Part shown: positions 44,376-53,645 of the stretch, piece by piece
Layout: every line of letters starts with the position of its first letter
How positions within the stretch are numbered: the first letter of the stretch is position 1
Assembly (NCBI GenBank): GCA_023014335.1
Contig: JAECYW010000024.1
Location: 1,116,001 to 1,180,000 of the forward strand
Direction: 5' to 3'
DNA length: 64,000 nucleotides
DNA from: Galerina marginata
Lineage: Eukaryota; Basidiomycota; Agaricomycetes; Agaricales; Galerinaceae
Made by a program: the position numbers and the translations under genes
Notes under the pieces: generated by a model
What the model was told of the DNA's origin: nothing
The model's database searches: none
Seen by the model: only the letters and a program-made list of their open reading frames with translations

Positions 44376-45560
44376 TCAAACGTCCTCGAGGTTATCGTCC
44401 AGAAATTCGGTCCGTCCTTTTTCAGCGACGTCCAAAGGGATGATTTCAGGTCCCTTGGCACCGCGCAGCCATCGACGGCAGCTTCGATTTCGCATAAAGA
44501 CCGGGTTATAAAGGTCGATGCGTCGGAGGATAGGGCATTTTTTGAAGAGCTCTGGGATAAGTGCTTGGTTCTGTAATAAGCTCGCATTTCCCAAACCCAC
44601 GTTGGGTGACTCTAGGACGAAGAGGACACGCAGGTTTGGGAGGGTCGGTATAGCCGCCCAGTCCTACAGATGGGTTAGAGTTAAAAATTGGGGAAGAAAA
44701 CGCGAGAGAGAGCGGACGCGAACCTCGGGAAGCAAAGCTTCAATCTCCAAGAATCGGAGGGAACGCAGGTAAGCGTTAGCCGGATTGATCACCTTGAACA
44801 TGGACTGGGGGAACAACTTAACGTCCGCCACAATGTAAGACAAAGAACGGAGGTTGTTTAGTTCTTCTTTAATGTCGCCGAACGAGTTGGCCGAGAGATG
44901 GATCGGATGTCTTCTGTCCCAGTCCCATTCGTACTGCCACTCAAATCGCACAACTTTGCGACCGGGCAAGATGTACTTGGCGGCGAACGAGTTTCCAGTG
45001 AGCACCTTCAGGTTGGGGCATGCGAGTGGGGACAGGGGTTGCATTGCAATAGTTTCGAAGCGGTAGAATTTGAGGGAAGAAATACTTGGTTGATCTTCGA
45101 GGAAGGGTTCAATATCCAGTTCACGGCCTTCGAAAAAGGCTACTTCCAGAGATTCGAGACGGAACGGACACTTGGGAAAGGGGATTTCAGCCAGATCGTG
45201 CGCAACATTGAGGTGCATGGTTTTGACGTTGACAATATTCTGTAGCCAGCCCTTGAGTGGCTCAAACCTGAGAGAGGATTCGGAGGACGAATCTGGGTAG
45301 AGCGTGCCGGTGTAAGATTTCAGAAGGCTCGCAAGATATGGATTGTTTAACATCGTTTCGACAAAGCTGAAGAATTTGTCGTCAACGGAGTCGAAATTTA
45401 AGAGGGTGACTTCAGAATAGATTAATGGAGTGGCGAGGTTGTGTAGATTGCGGCTTGCAAGAGAAACCGCGCACAGAGTTTCTATGTCAAGCTCGTTTGC
45501 TTGGCCAAGGTTATCGAGGATGATTTGGATAATTTCGGGCGGCAGTTCCGGTTGAGGCAT
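44376..45560 (-). CDS. F-box-like protein, subfamily D (intact)
   Basis: Exons 44724-45560 and 44376-44663 give 374 residues. MPQPELPPEIIQIILDNLGQ, AVSLASRNLHNLATPLIYSE, GWLQNIVNVKTMHLNVAHDL, FPKCPFRLESLEVAFFEG, LACPNLKVLTGNSFAAKYIL and RFEWQYEWDWDRRHPIHLS are nearly the same as in the 42.4 kb copy. Exon 2 is DWAAIPTLPNLRVLFVLE to RWLRGAKGPEIIPLDVAE, GRTEFLDDNLEDV. The similarity extends about 80 bp past the stop. It is the last member of the array and faces away from the unrelated gene at 45.9 kb. Confidence 0.88.
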
Positions 45561-45947
45561 CGAGAATCTATGCTAGTTTCAATGTATGGAGTGACGGGAA
45601 AGATGAAAGCGAAGGCGTAGGTGATTGTTTTGGCATATTTGATAAGACTTTCAGACCTTTCGGCTTGAGTTCGGCACAACGTTCACTACAAGTAACTCCC
45701 CTCCTTGGCCCAATCCCATCACTGGAATCGCAACTCGAGGTATCAACTACATTTTACTCTTATATTGCAATTCTATTTACTCTCCTTTCATTTTTCCTCA
45801 GGTATTTGTGCCAGGAAGATTTATTAGGTTTATAAATAGCGCCAAATCCGGCATCAGCGGCCCTTCCAAGTTTCAACTTTCCACCACCATGGCTCGTCGA
45901 GTTCCCAGCTTACGTTCCACTTCAATTCCTTAGATTTCCTACATAAA
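45561..45947 (+). promoter_or_regulatory. divergent intergenic region with TATA box and uORF
   Basis: TTTATAAATAGC at about 45829-45840 is a strong TATA box about 50 bp upstream of the first ATG. That ATG (45889, in CCACCATGG, a favourable context) opens a 14-codon upstream ORF ending TAG at 45931-45933, 14 bases before the main ATG. Such a uORF would be expected to lower or condition translation of the main frame. Confidence 0.6.
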
Positions 45948-47894
45948 ATGGCGTATTCTTCACCCTTATCAAGCACGAAAAGCAAGAACAAGCCGCCTTT
46001 CGTGCCTTCGCCGCGCTGGCTTTCAGAATCACCTGCATACGTGCCCGCCTTTGCAGAGGTTGACTCCTCCGGCCGTCCTTTATCTGGTCATTCATCTCAA
46101 CCAGCCTACTCTGCTGACCTTAGGTCGCCCATTCCACCTCCGCCAGCGAACCTCTACCCACCAGGCACGCCTGCAGCGTTCAACGTGGACCCAGGTGTTC
46201 CCTTTTTGGCAACCGAAGGTCCTTCAGATGCTGGTTCGGATAATGGTTCTGTCAGAGACGAACCCCAGGAGGAAAAGAGGTTTGTAGGTGGGCTGGTAAC
46301 GGGCATCAAGAAAGTCGTGCGGAACTCGCTGCGGGCTGCATCGAGGAGCCAATACCAGCAGCAACAGCAGTACCGGCCGCAGCAGCATCCTGGGTGGAAT
46401 CAGAGCATCTACGCTCAACCACCCGAAGTTCGGGACTCAGGATACGCCGCATCCTCCTCTCAACTTGCATCAGCTCCCCTTGGACCGGCTCCTGGCGTTC
46501 TATCGCCTATTCAAGATGTCCAATCTCCCCCACAATCTTCGCACCGGGTGGAGACCATTTATTCCTCACCACGCCCTCCCTCAGAGACGCTTATTGGCCA
46601 TGCAGAACCCAAGTTCGGCAGACAACGTACGCCCTCCGTGGCTCCGCAGGAAATTATCCCTCCAGAATCGATCTTGAGCCCCGTGTCAGCCTCCCTCGAA
46701 CCTGGCTCCGACTACGGCGCAATGAATGCCACGCCTCCACCTAGCGAAGCCTCGCTGCGCACTTATTTTAAACGCGTGAAGAAGATCGCAAAAGATGTGC
46801 ATGACCTCCCGTGGGTCGCAAAAGAGCGGGTAACGACGGATTACTACCCCGAGCGGACACGCCGCCGTGACGAACCGAAACACCCCGCTATCGCGTGGCG
46901 CAGTCATGCGTTTGCTCAGATGAACTATCGGGCGTCGTTTGGGGCAAGCACGCCTGTGGACGAAGAAAAGTACGAAGAGTCGGGGAGCAGTATCCTCCCT
47001 GTCAACGCTCCACACCAAAGATCACGTAGTGCCATGGACCTCAACGATGAATTTGACGCAAATCCTACGCCTGTGCCCCAAGGCACGCCTCACGGGTCCG
47101 GTTATTTTCCGTTTACCCCCTCTCGCGATAACCTTCCGGCAGATCCGCCTCAAGCCCAACCACTATTTACCCTACCTCCATCCCAACCTCAAATACAAAC
47201 GCCAGCTCAACGATCGAACCAGCCTCCCTTGCCTACAGGCTCGATTCTCCTCCAAAGCAATCCCAATCCGCCCGACGCCCACCGCTTAATGTCTCCATCC
47301 CAGCCCTGGTCAGCCGCTGTCCGCAGCGCCCAACACACCCCCATATTCCCTGTCACGGGCCGGGAATCCTTCCAATACGACACGCCGAACATCAACACGC
47401 CTGATATCCCGTCTCCCAGGACACCGCCTGTACAAACTCCGAAACAGAGGGCGGCGTCGATATCAAATTCTTATTCACAGTCTCATCCTCAAATTCCTGC
47501 TGATCTAAACCAATACGGTGATAGGTCGATCCGGTTGACGAGCCAACGGCCTGCGTATGATTATGATTATTATAATGATGATATCGACAACTACACGCCA
47601 ACTCCTGCGCCTGGACACACTCACCGCCGCCGTGCATCACAGTCACAATCCGGAGCCGTTCCCAGAACTCCCAGAACTCCAAGGACACCGGCCGCTCAGG
47701 CTTATACTCCTGCAGCCCATGGCCAAAACTTAGACGAGTGGGAAGCATTCCCGCAGGAGAGGCATGGGTACGTCCCGTCTCATCTCGCGGAGAACTATTA
47801 TGGGATGCGCTATGGGCCAGGGGTCCACGCGCAGCGCCCGCCTTTCGCCCCGCCGCCGCTGTCGGGCCCGTCTTCTGTAGCCTCGGTGCGATAA
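45948..47894 (+). CDS. large disordered Pro/Ser/Gln-rich protein, unknown
   Basis: A single exon of 648 codons begins MAYSSPLSSTKSKNKPPFVP. Most of the sequence is low-complexity: PPPPANLYPPGTP, a QQQQQ run near residue 140, and repeated TPRTPRTP near the end. Two short segments look more conserved: KRFVGGLVTGIKKVVRNSLR (about 110-130, basic, amphipathic) and YFKRVKKIAKDVHDLPWVAK with TTDYYPERTRR (about 275-305). I do not recognise a domain. It is preceded by a TATA box and a uORF. A membrane-peripheral or scaffold role is possible but unsupported. Confidence 0.82.
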   Translation: MAYSSPLSSTKSKNKPPFVPSPRWLSESPAYVPAFAEVDSSGRPLSGHSSQPAYSADLRSPIPPPPANLYPPGTPAAFNVDPGVPFLATEGPSDAGSDNGSVRDEPQEEKRFVGGLVTGIKKVVRNSLRAASRSQYQQQQQYRPQQHPGWNQSIYAQPPEVRDSGYAASSSQLASAPLGPAPGVLSPIQDVQSPPQSSHRVETIYSSPRPPSETLIGHAEPKFGRQRTPSVAPQEIIPPESILSPVSASLEPGSDYGAMNATPPPSEASLRTYFKRVKKIAKDVHDLPWVAKERVTTDYYPERTRRRDEPKHPAIAWRSHAFAQMNYRASFGASTPVDEEKYEESGSSILPVNAPHQRSRSAMDLNDEFDANPTPVPQGTPHGSGYFPFTPSRDNLPADPPQAQPLFTLPPSQPQIQTPAQRSNQPPLPTGSILLQSNPNPPDAHRLMSPSQPWSAAVRSAQHTPIFPVTGRESFQYDTPNINTPDIPSPRTPPVQTPKQRAASISNSYSQSHPQIPADLNQYGDRSIRLTSQRPAYDYDYYNDDIDNYTPTPAPGHTHRRRASQSQSGAVPRTPRTPRTPAAQAYTPAAHGQNLDEWEAFPQERHGYVPSHLAENYYGMRYGPGVHAQRPPFAPPPLSGPSSVASVR

Positions 47895-48165
47895 CTTAGA
47901 CTTTTGGTACTTAGAATGGAGTCGATTTCAATCTTGATTTCTTGCCTGCTTTGAGGGGGTTTCGCAGGCTGTAACTCTCTCGATGCCTAATGTTATCTGA
48001 CTGATAATATTCTTTTTCTTGGGCCTTTTTGTTTGTATGTAATATCGTAGCAAGGATGGCTGTATATCTGTAGCGGTAATTATAAAGTATGTACATGCGA
48101 ATTATAATTAAAAATCTTGATTCGAGTAAGTAAACTAGTGTCGTCCATTATGTACTATTAAATCC

Positions 48166-49766
48166 CTATTCGCTGGCAGGGAGTCCACTAGCCAACGCCT
48201 TCCACTCTTCAGACAAGGCTGACGAGACAGCAAATGTTAAACTCTCGATTTGCGCCGGAGCTTGACGGTCTCCTGGTAATATGGCCTTGAATCTATCCGT
48301 GATGACAGAGTGTTCGAGGCCACGCATCGTAAGCAACTCATACTTCGTGAAGCCTGCCGTCTGTAGGTCGCCCAGGACACGAGGATTGTAGTAGTTCCGA
48401 CCTCCGAAGAATGCCGTCATCTCGTCTGTCAAGTCGTCATCATTGGGCGATACTGAAGCTGCAGTGGTAGAAGTTTCCTGAGTTTGGTGTTTGGGTTCCG
48501 TTGGTAGTTGGAGGTCCTGTTCAATTTCCTCGTTCTTGTCATCATCATCATTGGGCGATGCTGAAGCTGCAGTGGTAGAAGTTTCCTGGGTTTGGTGTAT
48601 GCGTTTTGCTGGTGGTTGAAGGTCCTGTTCAACTTCCTCGTTCTCAACCACTTCTTGTTCTTCTCTTTTACGCTTTGTCTTTATCTATGGGTATACCAGT
48701 GGAGTAGTGGAATGTTAGATAGAATCATCGAGAATATTTGAACTAATCACTTGCCTCCGTCTCCTCAGGAGGAGGAGAAGGCTCGGAGTCGCTCGGCGCC
48801 AAGGCATCCTGCAACTGGCGATTGAAAGTGGTTATCAGAAGATTAGTAGTTATTAAGATCATCATAAATGGGACGGACACACCGGTTTACTTGGCGCCTT
48901 TTCTTTCTTTGGAGCTGCTGGCCCAGACCGATAAATAATAGGACCAGCTCTTACCCCGCTGCAGCCTCCACTCTGCACCTGCAACCTGCCCTTGGTCGCA
49001 CCGCGTACGGGTTGGCTCTCTATGTTGGAATCGCTTTCTTCAGTGTCGGATGATTCTGATTTGGCCTTCATAGGTTTCGGAGGCGGCACAGCACGACTAC
49101 TACCCAGCCGATTTGACTGAGCACCCTTTTTATGCTGTGGGATCACCTCCGATTGAGCTTTTATCCCCTTCTTAGTTTTGTTCATCACTATGTTGGAATC
49201 ACTTTCTTCAGTGTCGGATGATTCTGATTCGTCCTTCCTAGGTTTCGGAGGCGGCGCAGCACGGCTACCACCCAGCCGATTTGACTGAGCACCCTTTTTA
49301 TGCTGTGGGATCACCTCCGATCGAGCTTTTATCCCCTTCTCAGTTGTGTTCGTCTCAGCATCCCTTCGAGCCCTCTTCCTAGCCTTCCTTCTCTGTGTTT
49401 TCTACTCGCCAAGAATCAATTATGCTCTAGGAAAAACTCAGAGCGTTGAATAATTGCTTACGCTGAGAGGAGGTTTGGTATCTTCTTCGCTATCACTGCT
49501 GGAAGATGACGAGCACCTCTGTCATTAATGTCCATTAGCCCAAACGCCAAGCGCAGCAGCAAACAATCCAAACCTGAGCAGCCGGATTTGAAGCAATCAC
49601 AGCTTGCATCGCCTGAGATTTTGTCTAGTTATTATCCAGATACTCGATAACCAGGAAGACCTGACGCATTGGCTGTCGCGTCATAACCCCTAGGTTTGGG
49701 AATCGTACTTACGGCAACAGCATTTTCGCAGTCGGATGAACTCGAGTCACTTTCTGAAGAAGGCAT
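48166..49766 (-). CDS. unknown protein with internal repeats and SAM-like C-terminus
   Basis: Six exons (49713-49766, 49574-49612, 49462-49518, 48883-49401, 48755-48808, 48166-48684) are all in phase 0 and give 413 residues. The start MPSSESDSSSSDC is the first ATG, but an AG just before GTGTCTTCAGAAGAGG leaves room for another upstream exon. The protein holds two copies of a 56-residue basic/acidic repeat (VIPQHKKGAQSNRLG, SESSDTEESDSN) and two of a 36-residue repeat (QETSTTAASASPNDDD). The last ~90 residues look globular (RVLGDLQTAGFTKYELLTMR). The last intron starts GCAAGT. The function is unknown. Confidence 0.75.
48441..48656 (-). repeat. 108-bp in-frame coding tandem repeat (2 units)
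   Basis: CATTGGGCGA begins units at 48441 and 48549, exactly 108 bp apart, so the repeat adds 36 residues without shifting the frame. Both units encode the QETSTTAAS and PNDDD segments with a few substitutions. Confidence 0.8.
49021..49356 (-). repeat. 168-bp in-frame coding tandem repeat (2 units)
   Basis: TATGTTGGAATC begins units at 49021 and 49189, exactly 168 bp (56 codons) apart. The units are nearly identical, suggesting a recent duplication. Both encode QHKKGAQSNRLG and SESSDTEESDSNI. Confidence 0.85.
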
Positions 49767-49984
49767 ATCCTCCTCTTCTGAAGACACCTGTTGCTAGCCA
49801 AAGAATGAAGCAGAGAGCTCGAAGAAACGTCGTACGACTCCGAGACAAGTCAAAAAGGCAGAAATCTGGGGTTTGGCTGATGGCAACGTGACCGCGTCAT
49901 AGAGCGTTGATCAGGTGATTAGAGGCACCGACTAATCATCGATCATTTTGATGGCATTTTAACCATTCCAACCTCAACGATGCC

Positions 49985-51494
49985 ATGAACAACCTCAAAG
50001 CCTTCAGCCGTGCTGTTCATTTACTTCATAGGCCATCCGAAGCAGCTCTGAAGTTCCCAGAAGAGGCGCTCGGACTTTCCGTCGCTGAAAAGGGTGGTTT
50101 TTACGCGGCTGCCTTGGGGTCGACGCTTAAGGCAAGGTACACTTTGGTTGGCAAGCTGGGATGGGGGATCCATTCCAGTGTTTGGCTCGCGCGAGACTTA
50201 AGGTGCGTCTGATATTTATATTGAAATACAAATGCTTCAGTTCGTCTATTTTGCGTGTAGGCAACAACAGCGTCATGTCGCTGTCAAAATACTGTCAGCC
50301 CATGCAACACAAGTTCAAGGCAAGTTCGCCGACGAGCTCAATATTCTTAGACGGATCAACAGCAGCGACACGAAAGAACATCCTGGTCGAAAACATGTTA
50401 CCACCCTGCTAGACAACTTTACAATTACGGGTCATCATGGCGCTCATCTTTGCCTTGTTTCTGCGGCTTGTGGTGCTTTCAAGGGTCCGATATTTAATTC
50501 CGGTCAGAAGCTGCCAGTTGCCTTCGTGAAGGTAATCGGGAGGCAGCTATTGCTTGCTCTGGACTATTTGCATCGCGAATGTCGAATTATTCATACAGGT
50601 ACGTTTATAGTCTTATTTTCCTTGCAAATTCTTATGGCCTCGAAAGACCTCAAATCCGACAACATTCTTGTCAGCCTTCAAGATACAGAACAGCCTTTCC
50701 AACGTTACTCGACCAGACTATCAGAATCGGAGGCTTTCCATGATACGACTCTACCTGTTGTATCCTGCCCAATCGTTGAGTTCAGCACCAATAACACGCA
50801 GCGCAACGACAACCCACAACCTGGTTTTGAAGTTCAGTTGACAGATTTCGGGACCGGTGAGCGATCTTCCATATTTCTCGCAAATCCACGGTTGACCTTG
50901 AATTATTTAGCGGCGATGGTGGATGGTCCACATGCAGACGTTATCCAGCCTTACGCCTTGCGTGCCCCAGAAGTTATCTTGGGCAACGGGTGGCATACCG
51001 CCGCGGATATCTGGAACTTAGGATGTTTGGTGTGTTTAATTCTATCCATTGTAGTCGTTGCGGCACAGTACCACTCATTGCGATTTCTAGTTATTTGAAT
51101 TTCTTACTGGAAGCTGGCTCTTTTCCCCGCGAGGCGGACCCACCTGGAGCGCGGAATCCTACCATCTTGCCCATATGCCTGTCATAGCCGGAGAAGGATT
51201 CGATCTCGAGTACATCCGAAAGGGAAAGTATTTCGAAAAGTACTTTACACCCGAAGGTGACTTGCTATCTTATGAAGTAGAAAATGCTCGCTAAAACGAA
51301 TCGTATCTATAGGCCATCTAACCCTCCAAGTGCAGAAAATTCGGAACCTGGAGCAAGCTCTGGACGCTTATCGGGTCTTGGACGATGCTGAGAAACCGCG
51401 TTGTGTTGATTTCTTGAAGTCTATGTTGCGGTTAAAACCTTCGGATCGAAGTACGGCTGCCGAACTGCTCGAACATAGTTGGATTAAACCTTGA
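49985..51494 (+). CDS. SRPK-family serine/threonine protein kinase
   Basis: Six exons (49985-50202, 50261-50598, 50647-50856, 50911-51029, 51091-51256, 51313-51494) join in phase to 410 residues. A full kinase domain is visible: glycine loop GKLGWGIHSSVWLA (56-69), Lys82 in VAVK, catalytic loop IIHTDLKSDN (Asp186), LTDFGTA (Asp252), LRAPEVILG (Glu276) and IWNLGCL. HTD instead of HRD and the GWGxxSxVWLA loop are typical of SR-protein kinases. The insert between lobes is short. SRPKs phosphorylate Arg-Ser proteins in splicing; many mushrooms carry expanded SRPK-like kinases of unknown target. All catalytic residues are present. Confidence 0.9.
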
Positions 51495-51569
51495 GGCTTT
51501 GATCCTGTTCAATGACAGATTCGATGTTACGGCGATGGTAGATCCAGCCCTACGCCCTGCGTGCCTCAG

Positions 51570-52144
51570 GAGTTTCTTGAGCTGTTTCCGCCGGTACACC
51601 CACATCTCACTGCAGAAATCTATTATGCACCAGCCAGTCGTTTCACTGCCGCTGTCTGGCCCCTTCTTTATTGGTTCGTTACGCCAATGGTTGGGTAATT
51701 TGAAAATGATCCGTGAAGTAGTGCGGTTGTCACAATTTTGTTTTATAGTTCAGTCGTCTTTCGTAAGTAGGGATTACATTCAGGTTATGGAATTGTAGAA
51801 GAATTACTTGATTACACGTCTACGGGTAAGTATAATTGGCATCGCATGAGCCCGACTTACGCGAAAGTTGAAACATTCTCCGTGACCCCACTCCTGATTG
51901 CCAGGCGATATGCCGTCCTTTACAACAGGCCGCCTTGTTATTGGCGGGCTACCGACGGAAAAAAGGATTACACGGCTAATTGAATGTCGTAAGTATATGT
52001 GCAGTCGCCAGTGACCTCCACCGACCTGATTTCATTAATCAAAGAGAATACGTTATAGGCCCGACTATAGATCTCTATCAGGCTGGGAATTGGGTCAACA
52101 ACGCCGTTGTGCAGTTCTTGCTGAGAGGCACTGTAATTAGATAG
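51570..52144 (+). CDS. unidentified gene fragment, N-terminus missing
   Basis: Five in-phase exons (51570-51694, 51749-51762, 51784-51825, 51905-51988, 52059-52144), all with GT-AG introns, encode FLELFPPVHPHLTAEIYY, AAVWPLLYWFVTPMVGFSV, YGIVEELLDYTSTGDMPSFT, GRLVIGGLPTEKRITRLIE and LYQAGNWVNNAVVQFLLRG, then TAG. Consistent phases and good splice sites argue that this is or was a real gene. I see no ATG in frame upstream; the 5' side instead runs into a kinase-like scrap at 51536-51575. The second exon is only 14 nt. I do not recognise the family. The first exon contains a hydrophobic, membrane-like segment. Confidence 0.5.
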
Positions 52145-52617
52145 TCCAATTTCGAGGGCTTCGGGCAGAAGTCCCTCTGCCGAAAATGACTACCCTTCTT
52201 ATAATCCAAGCTGGGTGCTCCGAGTCGTCTGTCGGGGTATATGTAACCCGCCATGTTTCCGGGTCTAGGGTTGCCTATAGCTGGGTGGAGGAATTTCAGC
52301 GTCATCTATCCCGACGTCTTATGCCGTCCGCGTTATGGAATGTCCGCGGTGGCAAGGAAGATAGTTTCGAGCGAACGCCGTGATTCCACGAACGACATTT
52401 CAAGAGCCGAGGTCAATTCAACGTCAACGGCCTCTGGGGGAGTTTGCTTCAAGTTGTGCATGTTGATTATGAGTCTGCAGGCCTATGGACGACGTTAGAT
52501 ATATAGGTTGAAAGGCTCAGAAAACCGCAGACGAACCAGTACCGAGAAAGCACAGGTTATAAGGCTAAGAAAGCAGAGTTCGTCAACTGCATTTGAAAAG
52601 TCAAACGTGAAAGTTGC

Positions 52618-53645
52618 TTACGGCACAGCAATGTGAGCAATATCTTTAACACGAAAGAAAACGGGCATGAAAACAAGGAGCATCGCTTGATAATGGAATA
52701 AGGCACCATAATAATACAAATGTCGAAGGAGACGCACCAATTATCGCGACAAACGTCGAGCTTCCATCTCGCATTACTCTTGAGACTACCGGGATATCTG
52801 CCCATCCTTCCTGCAAGCCTTGCCGGTATTTGTATAGAGCAAATCCCCAGATAATCGTTTGTGTGACACCTACGCATCCTCTAGGTTGGGAATGGCAAAG
52901 CGTTAGAAGCTTCCAAACTAGGTTCAAAAACTTGAACGTACCCGACGCGCGCCATTTCTCGAGAAGCAGAGGTGACGATGCAAGCAGAATCATATTCCAA
53001 ACTGTCAAATGCAGAGAATCCGAGGTATACGCCCAGACAAATTTCAGCTAGGATTGTAAACGTCAATATGCACCCAACTAAGGTGCTCTTCCTGTATAAC
53101 GCGTAGACTGTTGATGTGAATCAGCAGTTAAATTCAAGAAATAAGCTGATTTGGTACCTCGGAGGACAAGAATCACTTCGACCGATGTTTGAAGCGCCAT
53201 TATGGTTACGATTTGGAAGTAGAACCACCTGCGACAGGTTTCGGAAGGAATTGATGTCGTCGATAGAGGCCCGGTCGCGTAGAAAACGGAAAAGCTGCAA
53301 CGACAGTCTGTATTAGACAACATACGGAAGGTTAACAAACACAGGAACCCCACATTTGACTGCCGATGCCAAAGTAACGCGCGAAAAGATACAAAAACTT
53401 GACTCTGCTCGGAGGACTCCTGGGAGAAAGAGCTGAGGAAAACAGCTCAACGATAATCTCGACGCTCACTTGAAGATGAATATGTATTCCTTATCGAAGT
53501 TGGAGACGGTGTCCCATGTGAGAAACGCCAGACCAGCGACTATAAGAGGGTCAATTGAGTACAACATTCCAGCCAAATACGTACTGCATGCACATTTGCG
53601 AGAAAATTGGTCAGAGTTGGCTAACGCGGTGTGGGGCATTTGCAT
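52618..53645 (-). CDS. DUF6533-like multi-pass membrane protein
   Basis: Seven short exons (53585-53645, 53470-53539, 53354-53419, 53158-53294, 52942-53107, 52738-52880, 52618-52643) splice in phase to about 222 residues. AGLAFLTWDTVSNFDKEYIF is the hallmark of the Agaricomycete DUF6533 family (A..L..YD.L.TF..EV). It is followed by FLYLFARYFGIGSQ, WFYFQIVTIMALQTSVEVIL, LVGCILTFTILAEICLGVYL and QTIIWGFALYKYRQGL, all hydrophobic helices. The family is expanded in mushrooms and its function is unknown. The C-terminus is less certain, because CCGTAAGC could be a stop or another donor. Confidence 0.72.

Noticed and set aside
46394..46744. Frames overlapping the 45.9 kb gene in other phases
   Set aside because: The 648-codon frame is continuous and its repeats and composition are consistent. 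The overlaps are shadows.
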